The translations under genes and the position numbers were made by a program. Under the pieces are notes generated by a model. It did no database searches, had not been told where the DNA came from, and saw nothing but the letters and a program-made list of their open reading frames with translations. A stretch of 33,453 nucleotides of DNA from Tardiphaga sp. (GTDB lineage Bacteria; Pseudomonadota; Alphaproteobacteria; Rhizobiales; Xanthobacteraceae), in contig JASBVG010000081.1 of the NCBI GenBank assembly GCA_030147505.1, positions 1 to 33,453 on the forward strand, read 5' to 3'. This document shows, one piece after another, positions 1 through 9,570 of this stretch (positions within the stretch are counted from its first letter, which is position 1; each line of letters starts with the position of its first letter).

Positions 1-115
1 CGTCCCGGCGAAGGCCGGGACCCATAACCCCCGTCGGGGCGGAAGGACGCTGGTCGCGGCGGCAAAGGATCAACGTCGCCAACGGTGTGTATGGGTCCCG
101 GCGTTCGCCGGGACG
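1..115. repeat. Intergenic palindromic repeat (Bradyrhizobiaceae-type)
   Basis: Two 26-base arms, 1-26 and 90-115, are reverse complements of each other apart from one base. Each arm itself contains a short GTCCCGGC/GCCGGGAC palindrome. About 60 bases separate the arms. The element lies directly downstream of the ntrC stop codon and may begin before the window. I recall very similar elements scattered between genes in Bradyrhizobium and Rhodopseudomonas genomes; that is memory, not a search. It could fold into a large hairpin at the 3' end of the ntrC transcript. Confidence 0.75.
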
Positions 116-120
116 ACGGA

Positions 121-1563
<1,443 letters not shown>

Positions 1564-1577
1564 CGTCGGTCCTCGTC

Positions 1578-2753
1578 TTAACTTTGCGAGCCCGGCGCCG
1601 ATGACATCGCATCGTCGCCGCTCATGTCCATGGTCTTGTCGTCAAGGTTCTTGGCTGGATTGAACATCGGCAGCAGTACGCGGAACGTGGTCTTTCGTGG
1701 TTGGGATTCACACTCAATGATCCCGCCGTGATCGCCGATGATCTTCGCCACCAATGCAAGACCCAGGCCGCTTCCAGTCGGCTTGGTGGTGACGAAGGGA
1801 TCGAACAGATTCGGCAGCAGATCGTCGGGAACGCCGGGGCCGTTGTCCTTGACGCAGAATTCCCGCGGCCATGACACGCGGGATTACTTGCCGGGCACCG
1901 AGAGGCGCACGCCGGGCCGGAATGCGGTGGTGAGCTGGATCTCGCCGTCGGAGCCGAGATCGACAATGGCTTCGGCAGCATTCTTCACGAGATTGAGGAA
2001 GACCTGGATCAGTTGATCTTGATTGGCGAGCACCGGTGGCAGCGAGGGATCGTAGTCTTCGATGAAACGGATGTTTCGCGCAAAGCCGGATTGCGCGAGA
2101 CGCTTCACGTGATCGAGCACCGAGTGGATGTTGACCGGGCCGCGCGCCACCGGGCGTTCGTCGCCGAACACTTCCATCCGATCCACCAGCGTGACGATGC
2201 GATCGGCCTCGTCGGTGATCAGGCGGGTCAGCATGCGGTCTTCGGCCGAAGCCTGCTGTTCGAGCAATTGCGCCGCACCGCGGATGCCCGACAGCGGGTT
2301 CTTGATCTCGTGCGCCAGCATGGCAGCCAGCGCGATCACCGAACGCGCGGCGCTGCGATGGGTGAGCTGGCGGTCCATCTTGTCGGCAATGGTGCGCTCC
2401 TGCAGCATTACGACGATATGGCCGGGACGCTCGGTGAGCGGCGCCACATGCAGATCGACCTGGCGATCGCCGCCGATGCGCGGGGTGCCGAGATCAACCT
2501 TGTATTCGTTGACCGGCGAATTGGCTGCACGAACCTGATCGATCAGCGCCAGCAGCGGGCTGCCGAACGGCACCAGTTCCTTCAGCGACTGCCGGCGCAG
2601 GAATTGCGCGGAGATGTCGAAGAAGGATTCCGCGGCCATGTTGGCATCGACTATCTTGCCGTCCGGCGCGATCACGATGATCGGATGCGGCAACGCATTG
2701 AGGATGGCCTCACTGTCGGCCGGAGCCGGGCGACGATACTCTGCGGCGCTCAT
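1578..2753 (-). pseudogene. ntrB: Nitrogen regulation histidine kinase NtrB, interrupted by an in-frame stop
   Basis: NtrB is the PAS-domain kinase and phosphatase that controls NtrC in response to PII. The ATG at 2753 overlaps the dusB stop (ATGA), and the frame reads an N-terminal PAS region, the phospho-acceptor His148 in [12 protein letters not shown], and the N-box NLVKNAAEA near 255-263. It then meets TAA at 1884-1886 (codon 290). The same frame continues directly to the G1 box DNGPGVP, then FDPFVTT, the G2 box GSGLGLAL and a normal C-terminus at 1578. Without the stop the product would be about 391 residues, typical for NtrB. The truncated product would keep the phospho-acceptor helix but lose the ATP-lid boxes and so should lack kinase activity. 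A GTG at 1877 could only make a fragment. A real nonsense mutation and a sequence error are both possible; the two residues WPR after the stop also look atypical. Confidence 0.85.
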
Positions 2754-3781
2754 GCGGCAGCACTCCATGCGAAATCGTCGAAGGCCTCGTTCAAGGCGCG
2801 CTGAACGCCGGCCGGGTCTTCGGAGGTGAGGATGGATGCGCGCCAAGCCTTCAGCTTCTCGGCGGGCGCGCTGGCTGTCGCTGCGGCGGCATCAAGCGCC
2901 CAGCCGAGATGTTTTCGCGCGTGGCGAAGGCCAATGCGCAGGCCGTAGTGGCCGCACACATCGTCGTAGAGTGCGCAGATGTAAGCGAGTTGCTGCTGCA
3001 GCATCGGAGCCGCTTCCGGGACGCCGGTCTCGAGCTGACGTCCGATCTGGCCGGGCAGCCAAGGCTGCCCATAGGCGCCGCGGCCCACCATGACAGCATC
3101 GGCGCCCGAGGCCTCCAATGCACTGACGGCCTTGTCGTAGGAGGTGATGTCGCCATTGACGACCACCGGCACGCTCACGGCGTCCTTCACCGGACGCACG
3201 GCATCCCAATTGGCGTCGCCCTTGTAGAACTGGCAGCGCGTGCGGCCATGCACGGTGATGAGCTGCACACCTGCCTCCTCCGCGCGGCGCGCGAGATCGG
3301 GTGCGTTCAGCGAGCGGTCATCCCAGCCCAGCCGCATCTTGAGGGTCACCGGCACTTTCACGGCGGCGATCGTGGCTTCGATCAGCGTGAGCGCGTGATC
3401 GAGATCGCGCATCAGCGCTGAACCCGACTGGCCGCCGGTCACGTGCCGTGCCGGGCAGCCCATATTGATATCGATGATATCTGCGCCGCCGCCTTCGGCG
3501 ATCCGCGCGCCTTCCGCCATCCAATGCGCCTGGCAGCCCGCCAGTTGCACCACATGGGGGCCGATCCCGGTTGCCTCGCAGCGCAGGACCGACATCGGTC
3601 GGCCGTTGGCCAGATCGTCGCTCGCGGTCATTTCCGAGACCACGAGCCCAGCACCAAGTTCGGCTGTCAGACGCCGGAACGGCGCGTCGGTTACCCCCGA
3701 CATCGGCGCAAGGACAACCCGGTTGGCGATTTCAACGTCACCAATCCTGAGTGGTTTGCTGTATCGTGCGTCCGGGGTCAC
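2750..3781 (-). CDS. dusB: tRNA-dihydrouridine synthase DusB (NifR3)
   Basis: FMN- and NADPH-dependent enzyme that reduces uridine to dihydrouridine in tRNA. The 343-residue TIM-barrel protein shows the family start [14 protein letters not shown], the catalytic Cys109 in [13 protein letters not shown], the substrate-site HGRTR, and a flavin-binding C-terminal half with VNGDI and [11 protein letters not shown]. The start chosen is GTG at 3781, since no ATG precedes the first conserved motif. This is the nifR3/orf1 gene that precedes ntrBC in many alphaproteobacteria. Its stop codon overlaps the ntrB start (ATGA), which suggests translational coupling. A putative sigma-70-type promoter lies about 50 bases upstream of the start codon. 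Confidence 0.96.
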   Translation of the reverse strand: MTPDARYSKPLRIGDVEIANRVVLAPMSGVTDAPFRRLTAELGAGLVVSEMTASDDLANGRPMSVLRCEATGIGPHVVQLAGCQAHWMAEGARIAEGGGADIIDINMGCPARHVTGGQSGSALMRDLDHALTLIEATIAAVKVPVTLKMRLGWDDRSLNAPDLARRAEEAGVQLITVHGRTRCQFYKGDANWDAVRPVKDAVSVPVVVNGDITSYDKAVSALEASGADAVMVGRGAYGQPWLPGQIGRQLETGVPEAAPMLQQQLAYICALYDDVCGHYGLRIGLRHARKHLGWALDAAAATASAPAEKLKAWRASILTSEDPAGVQRALNEAFDDFAWSAAA

Positions 3782-3829
3782 AGACCTGCTCGTCCTGCTC
3801 TCATCCGCGGCACTGCGGAGACTGGGCGC

Positions 3830-3857
3830 AGTATGCGCACATTTGTTGTGCAGTCAA
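3830..3857 (-). promoter_or_regulatory. Putative promoter of dusB-ntrB-ntrC
   Basis: On the minus strand, TTGACT (3857-3852) and CATACT (3835-3830) are separated by 16 bases. They match the sigma-70 consensus at five and four of six positions. The -10 element sits about 50 bases upstream of the dusB GTG. It is the best pair I see in the 232-base dusB-ispDF intergenic region, but it has been judged by eye only. Confidence 0.35.
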
Positions 3858-3899
3858 TGTTCATGCCTACACATTAGCCAAGCGCATCCATTTTGCAAG

Positions 3900-3916
3900 T
3901 GCAGTGCAGCAATGCA
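3900..3916. promoter_or_regulatory. Palindrome resembling an NtrC binding site
   Basis: TGCA-N9-TGCA, extended by one base to GTGCA...TGCAC. The 17-base spacing equals that of the NtrC consensus TGCACC-N5-GGTGCA, but the inner CC/GG positions are not conserved. It lies roughly 43-64 bases upstream of the putative dusB -35 box. NtrC autoregulation of nifR3-ntrBC operons is known in rhizobia, so the location makes sense. The match is weak. Confidence 0.25.
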
Positions 3917-4013
3917 CGGATAAGCGTCAGGCGCGTGTAATCCTACTGCTTTTTGATGTGGCCGTGCTAAGGGCTGTGCGACCGAACGCTTACCTCTTAA
4001 TCACCTGAGCCTG

Positions 4014-5195
4014 ATGACAAAATCACTGAAGACCGCCGCCATCGTCGTCGCTGCCGGCCGTGGCCTGCGTGCCGGCGGCGGCGGGCCGAAGCAATATCGC
4101 ATGATCGGCGGCCGTCCGGTGATTGCCCGCGCCATGGAGCCGTTTTGCGAGCATCCGCAGGTGTTTGCGGTGCAACCCATTACCAATCCGGACGACGTCG
4201 CCCTGTTCAATGAGGCAGTCGCCGGGCTACGGTATCAGGCTCCCGCCAATGGCGGAGCCACCCGTCAGGCTTCGGTTCATGCCGGCCTCGAGGCCTTGGC
4301 CGATCAGGCGCCGGACATCGTCCTGATTCACGACGCCGCCCGCCCCTTCGTGTCCCCCGCCGTGATCGAGCGCGCCATCGCAGCTGCGCAGGTCACGGGC
4401 GCTGCCGTGCCGACGGCACCGGTCGTCGATACGATCAAGGTGGTCAATGACAAAGGTCATGTGGAGGCCACGCCCGGACGGGCAAGTCTGCGTATCGCAC
4501 AGACGCCGCAGGCCTTTCGTTTCGATGTCATCCTCGCGGCGCATCGTCGTGCCGCAGCCGAGGGACGTGACGATTTCACCGACGATGCCGCGCTCGCCGA
4601 ATGGGCGGGATTGACCGTGGCGACTTTTGAAGGCGATCCTGCAAATATGAAGCTGACGACTCCTGAAGACTTTTCCCGCGAAGAAGCCCGCCTCGCCGCC
4701 TCGCTTGGCGATATCCGCATGGGCACGGGCTATGACGTGCATGCTTTCGGCGACGGCGATCACCTGATGATCTGCGGCGTTCGTGTGCCGCATACGCGTG
4801 GCTTCCTCGCTCATTCGGACGGCGATGTCGGCCTGCATGCGCTGGTGGATGCGATTCTCGGTGCATTGGCGGACGGTGATATCGGTTCGCACTTCCCGCC
4901 AAGCGATCCACAGTGGAAGGGCGCGGCCTCCGACAAGTTTCTGGAATATGCCGTCGGCCGCGTCACAGCGCGCGGCGGCAAGATCGCCAATCTCGAAGTG
5001 ACGCTGATCTGCGAGCGCCCGAAGATCGGGCCGCTGCGCGATACGATGCGCACGCGCATCAGCGAGATTTCCGGCGTGCCGGTGTCGCGCGTTGCCGTGA
5101 AGGCGACGACCAGCGAGAGGCTCGGCTTCACTGGCCGCGAGGAAGGCATTGCCGCAACCGCGGCGGCGACGATCCGTTTACCCTGGGTGGACTGA
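4014..5195 (+). CDS. ispDF: Bifunctional IspD/IspF (MEP isoprenoid pathway)
   Basis: A natural fusion catalysing two steps of the non-mevalonate isoprenoid pathway. The N-terminal IspD part makes CDP-methylerythritol from MEP and CTP. The C-terminal IspF part makes the cyclic 2,4-diphosphate. In the 393-residue product, IspD (about 6-230) shows the CTP-binding glycine-rich segment near 13-28 (AAGRG...GGGPKQY) and the IHDAARPFV motif. IspF (about 235-393) shows [10 protein letters not shown] with metal ligands Asp241 and His243, [13 protein letters not shown] with His275, and the [13 protein letters not shown] signature. The middle step (IspE) is not in the window. The fusion is characteristic of many alphaproteobacteria. 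The ATG start at 4014 has no strong Shine-Dalgarno. Its stop lies one base before the cinA start. Confidence 0.96.
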   Translation: MTKSLKTAAIVVAAGRGLRAGGGGPKQYRMIGGRPVIARAMEPFCEHPQVFAVQPITNPDDVALFNEAVAGLRYQAPANGGATRQASVHAGLEALADQAPDIVLIHDAARPFVSPAVIERAIAAAQVTGAAVPTAPVVDTIKVVNDKGHVEATPGRASLRIAQTPQAFRFDVILAAHRRAAAEGRDDFTDDAALAEWAGLTVATFEGDPANMKLTTPEDFSREEARLAASLGDIRMGTGYDVHAFGDGDHLMICGVRVPHTRGFLAHSDGDVGLHALVDAILGALADGDIGSHFPPSDPQWKGAASDKFLEYAVGRVTARGGKIANLEVTLICERPKIGPLRDTMRTRISEISGVPVSRVAVKATTSERLGFTGREEGIAATAAATIRLPWVD

Positions 5196-5196
5196 C

Positions 5197-5817
5197 ATGG
5201 CTGGCAGCGACGCACGAGCCCTCTCCCGCGCGCTGCTCGATCTTTGCCGCAGCCGCAAACTGACCATTGCGACGGCGGAATCCTGCACCGGCGGCCTTGT
5301 CGCCGGCGCACTGACGGAAATCCCCGGCTCGTCCGATGTGATCGATCGCGGCTTCGTCACTTACTCGAACGACGCCAAGCGCAAGGTGCTCGGCGTGAAG
5401 TCGACGACGCTGGAGAGTTTTGGCGCGGTGAGCAAGGAGACCGCCATCCAGATGGCGGTCGGCGCTCTGGAAGAAGCCGATGTGGATCTCGCGGTGTCGA
5501 TCACCGGCATCGCCGGTCCCGGCGGCGCGACGCCGGGCAAGCCGGTCGGCCTCGTGCATTTTGCCGTCGCCGCGCGTGACGGACGAATCGCCAGCAAGGA
5601 GTGCCGCTTCGGCGCCATCGGCCGCAGCGCGGTGCGTCAGCGCTCGGTGCTGGAAGCGTTGCGGATGCTCATGGAATTCGCGCGTGGCCCGCAAGAGCCC
5701 GCGAAGAAGCGAAAATTGACAAGCACCGTGCGGTCGCGCGTGGCGCGATCGCCGCGTAGGAAAGCCGCAACGCGGCCTGTGACGAAGCCGGTCGCGCCGA
5801 AGCCGAAAGCGGAGTGA
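5197..5817 (+). CDS. cinA: CinA C-terminal domain protein (NMN amidohydrolase family)
   Basis: A stand-alone CinA-C/PncC-type domain. The family hydrolyses nicotinamide mononucleotide to nicotinate mononucleotide in pyridine-nucleotide salvage. The 206-residue product has TAESCTGG near residue 26, GAVSKETA and ITGIAGPGG, covering the whole domain to about residue 163. After that comes an unusual tail of about 40 residues, rich in Lys, Arg and Pro, which is not part of the catalytic fold. The start is the ATG at 5197, one base after the ispDF TGA, so the pair is probably co-transcribed. An upstream in-frame ATG at 5149 would lie inside ispDF and is not needed. Substrate is inferred from the family. 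Confidence 0.9.
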   Translation: MAGSDARALSRALLDLCRSRKLTIATAESCTGGLVAGALTEIPGSSDVIDRGFVTYSNDAKRKVLGVKSTTLESFGAVSKETAIQMAVGALEEADVDLAVSITGIAGPGGATPGKPVGLVHFAVAARDGRIASKECRFGAIGRSAVRQRSVLEALRMLMEFARGPQEPAKKRKLTSTVRSRVARSPRRKAATRPVTKPVAPKPKAE

Positions 5818-5827
5818 TCCAACTCTG

Positions 5828-5959
5828 CCCTCATCCTCAGGAGCCGCGTAGCGGCGTCTCGAAGGATGGCCACAGGCTGGGAGCCAGACCAATTCATGGT
5901 TCGAGACGGCGTTTTCAGCGGCGCAATTGCTGCGCGGCTAGGCCTCCTCAGCATGAGGG
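5828..5959. repeat. Intergenic palindromic repeat, copy A
   Basis: A 132-base element with imperfect terminal inverted repeats, CCCTCATCCTCAGGAG at 5828-5843 and its near complement at 5944-5959. Internal paired segments GTCTCGAAGGATG and CATGGTTCGAGAC also occur. It fills the space between the convergent cinA and COQ10-like genes. A second copy lies in the opposite orientation at 17,958-18,086. I recall this family as abundant between Bradyrhizobium-group genes. Confidence 0.8.
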
Positions 5960-5965
5960 ACGGAG

Positions 5966-6427
5966 TTAGGCGCGCTGCGCCCGGTACACTTCGTCCGCAC
6001 GTTTCTCGAATGCCCCCGCAAAACGCTGGAATGCGGCATCGAACATCGTGCCCATCAGCATCGCGAGCATGCGGCTCTTGAATTCGTAATTGATGAAGAA
6101 GCCGACATCGCACTCAGCCTCGCCCTTCGGCTCGAAGGTCCAGCGGTTCTCGAGATTGCTGAACGGACCGCGCAGATATTCGACGAGGATTTTCAGATTG
6201 GCGCGGTCGAGCGTCACCTTGCTCGTAAAGCTCTCCTGCACCAGCTTGAACGAGACCGTCATGTCGGCGACGATGATCTCCGTGCCATCCTCATTCTGCG
6301 TCCGCTGCCGGATTTTCAGCGCCTTGCAGAGCGGCACGAATTCCGGATAGCGCTCGACATCGGCGACCAGATCGAACATCTGCGAAGCGGCGTGGCGCAC
6401 GCGGCGCTTGTTGGCAAATCTGGGCAT
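5966..6427 (-). CDS. COQ10/RatA-like START-domain protein (ubiquinone binding)
   Basis: A 153-residue single-domain protein of the polyketide cyclase/START superfamily. It is closest to the COQ10/RatA group, which binds coenzyme Q or lipids and supports respiration. Visible family marks are the start RFANKRRVRHAASQMFDLV, DVERYPEFVPLCKAL, GPFSNLENRWTFEP and the final helix AFQRFAGAFEKRADEVY. The ATG at 6427 is preferred over the TTG one codon earlier. It begins 11 bases after the lipA stop, on the same strand, so the two are probably one operon. Automatic pipelines often call this family a type II toxin (RatA); nothing here, such as a partner antitoxin gene, supports that role. Confidence 0.85.
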   Translation of the reverse strand: MPRFANKRRVRHAASQMFDLVADVERYPEFVPLCKALKIRQRTQNEDGTEIIVADMTVSFKLVQESFTSKVTLDRANLKILVEYLRGPFSNLENRWTFEPKGEAECDVGFFINYEFKSRMLAMLMGTMFDAAFQRFAGAFEKRADEVYRAQRA

Positions 6428-6438
6428 CAATACGTCTC

Positions 6439-7398
6439 TTAGCGCTGTGCGGTTTCGCGCGCGGCCTTCAGCTTGGCAAAATCCTCGCCGGCATGATGCG
6501 ACGAGCGTGTCAGCGGGCTCGCAGACACCATCAGAAAGCCCTTGGTATAGGCGACCTTCTCATAGCCAGCGAATTCATCCGGCGTGACATAGCGCGACAC
6601 GACGTGATGCTTTCGGGTGGGCTGCAGATATTGCCCGATGGTGAGGAAGTCGATCTCGGCCGAGCGCATGTCGTCCATCACCTGCAGCACTTCGGGCCGC
6701 TCCTCGCCGAGACCGACCATGATGCCGGACTTGGTGAAGATGGTGGGATCGAGTTCCTTGACCCGCTGCAGCAGGCGCAACGAATGGAAGTAGCGCGCGC
6801 CAGGACGGACGCTGAGATAGCGCGACGGCACGGTTTCGAGATTGTGGTTGAACACGTCAGGCTTCGCTGCGACCACGACTTCGAGGGCGCCGGGTTTGCG
6901 CAGGAAATCCGGCGTCAGGATTTCGATGGTGGTGGTCGGGCATGCCGCGCGGATGGCGCGGATGACCTGGGCAAAATGTTCGGCGCCGCCATCAGCGAGA
7001 TCGTCGCGGTCCACCGAGGTGATGACCACGTGTTCAAGCCCGAGTTTGCGCACGGCTTCGGCGACATGCGCGGGCTCATCGGCATCGAGCGCATTCGGCA
7101 TGCCGGTCTTGACGTTGCAGAAGGCACAGGCGCGGGTGCAGGTGTCACCCATGATCATAAAGGTGGCATGCTTCTTCTGCCAGCATTCGCCGATATTCGG
7201 GCAGCCGGCTTCCTCACACACGGTAACGAGACCGTTTTCCTTGACGATCTTGCGGGTGTCGCTGTAGCCGCGGCTGGTCGGCGCACGCACGCGGATCCAG
7301 TCCGGCTTCTGCGGCGAAAAATTGTCAGGCCGATTCACCTTTTCAGGGTGACGCGGACGAATCTGCGATGATGATACGGTATCGAGGACGGTGACCAT
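6439..7398 (-). CDS. lipA: Lipoyl synthase LipA
   Basis: Radical-SAM enzyme that inserts two sulfurs into protein-bound octanoyl groups to make the lipoyl cofactor of pyruvate and 2-oxoglutarate dehydrogenases. The 319-residue protein holds both iron-sulfur clusters. The auxiliary cluster is Cys61, Cys66 and Cys72 in [12 protein letters not shown]. The radical-SAM cluster is Cys87, Cys91 and Cys94 in CTRACAFC. The C-terminal [10 protein letters not shown] supplies the serine ligand typical of the family. Length is normal. The ATG at 7398 is supported by the alphaproteobacterial N-terminal extension before PDWIRVRAP. It is the first gene of a probable two-gene operon with the COQ10-like gene. 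Confidence 0.97.
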   Translation of the reverse strand: MVTVLDTVSSSQIRPRHPEKVNRPDNFSPQKPDWIRVRAPTSRGYSDTRKIVKENGLVTVCEEAGCPNIGECWQKKHATFMIMGDTCTRACAFCNVKTGMPNALDADEPAHVAEAVRKLGLEHVVITSVDRDDLADGGAEHFAQVIRAIRAACPTTTIEILTPDFLRKPGALEVVVAAKPDVFNHNLETVPSRYLSVRPGARYFHSLRLLQRVKELDPTIFTKSGIMVGLGEERPEVLQVMDDMRSAEIDFLTIGQYLQPTRKHHVVSRYVTPDEFAGYEKVAYTKGFLMVSASPLTRSSHHAGEDFAKLKAARETAQR

Positions 7399-7488
7399 GA
7401 ATTGTCCGTTCTGTGCAATGCCCTAGGTAATCCGCCGAACGCCCGCCCGCAACCCGCCGTTTCCCCCGCTCCCGGCCTGTCTCCCAGA

Positions 7489-8082
7489 ATGACTGAAAAA
7501 CCGCAAAAACTCGGCAAAGCGCTGAATCGCAAATTCTTCGACCGCAGCGTCCATGATGTCGCGCCGGAACTGATCGGGGCGACCCTGCTTGTGGACGGCG
7601 TTGGCGGCGAGATCGTGGAGGTGGAGGCCTATCATCACACCGAGCCGGCGGCGCATTCGTATAACGGCGAGACGCCGCGGAACCGGATCATGTTCGGGCC
7701 GGCCGGCTACGCCTATGTGTACCGCTCCTACGGCATCCACTGGTGCGTGAATTTTGTCTGCGAGGGCAAAGGCTCGGCAAGCGCAGTGCTGATCCGGGCT
7801 TTGCGGCCAACCTTCGGTCTGGCCGAGATACGGCAGCGGCGCGGACTGAAAGACGAGCGGATGCTGTGCTCCGGGCCTGGCAAGCTCTGTCAGGCGCTGG
7901 GGATCAGCATCGCACATAACGGACTGGCGCTCGACAAGCCGCCAATCGCAATTCACGCGCGGACGGCGGTGCCGAATGTGGTGGCCGGGATCAGGATCGG
8001 AATCACGAAGGCCGTGGAATTACCGTGGCGCTATGGCGTGCGGGGATCGAAGTATTTGAGCAAGCCATTTGCGAAAATGTAG
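7489..8082 (+). CDS. mpg: DNA-3-methyladenine glycosylase (Mpg/AAG family)
   Basis: Base-excision repair enzyme that removes alkylated purines such as 3-methyladenine. The 197-residue product matches the mammalian AAG-like family. It shows the opening [15 protein letters not shown], the active-site strand [18 protein letters not shown] with the catalytic Glu, [27 protein letters not shown] with the DNA-intercalating Tyr region, and [11 protein letters not shown]. The ATG at 7489 starts the conserved domain; an in-frame ATG at 7402 would add a 29-residue proline-rich stretch with no family support. It is divergent from lipA and convergent with the tolC-type gene. The 56 bases between it and that gene hold no obvious hairpin. 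Confidence 0.93.
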   Translation: MTEKPQKLGKALNRKFFDRSVHDVAPELIGATLLVDGVGGEIVEVEAYHHTEPAAHSYNGETPRNRIMFGPAGYAYVYRSYGIHWCVNFVCEGKGSASAVLIRALRPTFGLAEIRQRRGLKDERMLCSGPGKLCQALGISIAHNGLALDKPPIAIHARTAVPNVVAGIRIGITKAVELPWRYGVRGSKYLSKPFAKM

Positions 8083-8138
8083 GCGGGCAAAGTCGCAAAG
8101 CGCGCCGCCTGCACCACGAATGTCCGCACATACAACGA

Positions 8139-9551
8139 TTACTTCCCCGAGGGCGTCCTCAGGCCGTGCCACGCATCGCGGACCTGATGATAGTGCACCT
8201 CCGGCAGATAGTCGGGAGTGTTCAGGGCAAGGGTTCGAACATCCAGCCCGCCAACGGCACCGAGCAGCGTATATGACGCGATGATGCGATCGCGCAGCGC
8301 GCCGATCAGTCTGGCCCTGGCCTGGATCAGATCCTGTTGCGCATTGAGGACATCGACGGTGGTGCGCTGACCGCCCTGCGCCTCTCGCTGCACGCCCAGC
8401 AAGGCAACACCGGCGGCCTTCACCTCCGCCTCGGCCGCGGTCACCGCGATCTTGCTGCCTTCATGCGAGACCCAGGCTCCGATGGCCGCAGAGCGCGCCT
8501 GATTGCGAACCTGTTCGAGCACCTGGCGGCTCTGCGTCGCCAGCTCCTTGGCCTGCCGCGTCTGGGCTGCGGCAAGTCCGCCGTCATAAAGCGGCACAGA
8601 GGCCTGACCGATGATGGAGGCCTGATCGGTCCCGTAAGTCCCGAGCGTGGAATCCGACTGCATCGAACGGCTTGCACCGGCCTGCACGGTGACTGTCGGA
8701 TACAAACTGCTCTCGGCGACGCTAATGGTTGTCGTCGCCGTATCGACATCGAAGCGGGCCGCAAGCACGGCGGGATTTGCCGCAGTGGCCTGTGCGACCG
8801 CATTGTCACGGCTGGTCGGCAGCAGACGATCGATCGGCTCCGCCGGGGCGAGCCGGGAAGGCGCAACACCGATCACCTGCAGATAGGTCGCCTGATTGAT
8901 GGCGAGACTGACCTCCGCGGCATTGAGATCTGCCTGCCCGCGCGCCAACCGCGCCTCGGCCTGCGCCGTGTCGGTCGGCGTCACATCGCCGGAGGCAAGG
9001 CGCTTTCGCGCAACGTCCAGCGTCTCGCGCAAGGCGGCCACGTTGGCGCGCTGGGCATCGAGCAGAGACGTACTTGCCAGGACGTTCGTATAGGCGGTGA
9101 CGGCATCGAGCAGCACACCCTGCCCGACATTCCGCAATGCCTCACGGCCGCTCTTCACCTGGAACTCGGCAACGCGAACGCTGCTCGACGTCTTGAAGCC
9201 GTTGAACAGCGTCTGGGTGACCGTCACACCGATTGTCCATGGCTTGAGCGTTGCGCTCTGCACCGTATTGTCCGGCAGGAGATTGCGGACAGCTTGCAGA
9301 CCGACACCGAGGGTCGCCGCTATTTGCGGGCGATAGCCGGACATCGCCTGCGGCACATTCTCATCCGTCGCGCGCTGCCGCGCCCGATCTGCATTGAGCT
9401 GCGGATTGGACTGATACGCCTTGACCAACGCGTCGTTGAGCGTTTCGGCCTGCACGGCCAGACAAGAGAATGTCAGTGCCGTGACTGCACCTAGTGCATG
9501 TCGGCATACCGACAAGCGCCATCGCGCCGGACAAATCCGCTTGGTCATCAT
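8139..9551 (-). CDS. TolC-family outer membrane efflux channel
   Basis: Outer membrane factor that forms the exit duct of the tripartite pump encoded upstream. The 470-residue protein starts with two adjacent ATG codons and a signal peptide ending near AVQAETLND. It then shows the two tandem OEP repeats typical of TolC, with ALVKAYQSNPQLNADRARQR and TQTLFNGFKT in the first and ANPAVLAARFDVD and SVPLYDGGLAAAQTRQA in the second. YTLLGAVGGLDVRTL lies near the end of the domain. It begins 19 bases after the pump gene stop, so it is the third gene of the operon. Substrate cannot be told from this subunit. Confidence 0.93.
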   Translation of the reverse strand: MMTKRICPARWRLSVCRHALGAVTALTFSCLAVQAETLNDALVKAYQSNPQLNADRARQRATDENVPQAMSGYRPQIAATLGVGLQAVRNLLPDNTVQSATLKPWTIGVTVTQTLFNGFKTSSSVRVAEFQVKSGREALRNVGQGVLLDAVTAYTNVLASTSLLDAQRANVAALRETLDVARKRLASGDVTPTDTAQAEARLARGQADLNAAEVSLAINQATYLQVIGVAPSRLAPAEPIDRLLPTSRDNAVAQATAANPAVLAARFDVDTATTTISVAESSLYPTVTVQAGASRSMQSDSTLGTYGTDQASIIGQASVPLYDGGLAAAQTRQAKELATQSRQVLEQVRNQARSAAIGAWVSHEGSKIAVTAAEAEVKAAGVALLGVQREAQGGQRTTVDVLNAQQDLIQARARLIGALRDRIIASYTLLGAVGGLDVRTLALNTPDYLPEVHYHQVRDAWHGLRTPSGK

Positions 9552-9570
9552 GCCGCCCCCGACTTCCCGA

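Noticed and set aside
1578..1877. Separate short kinase-like gene starting at GTG 1877
   Set aside because: It is the in-frame continuation of ntrB after the stop codon, containing only the ATP-lid part; not an independent gene.
5966..6427. Possible RatA-type toxin of a toxin-antitoxin system
   Set aside because: The name comes from family annotation only; no partner antitoxin gene is adjacent, and linkage to lipA and COQ10-like motifs favours a respiratory role.
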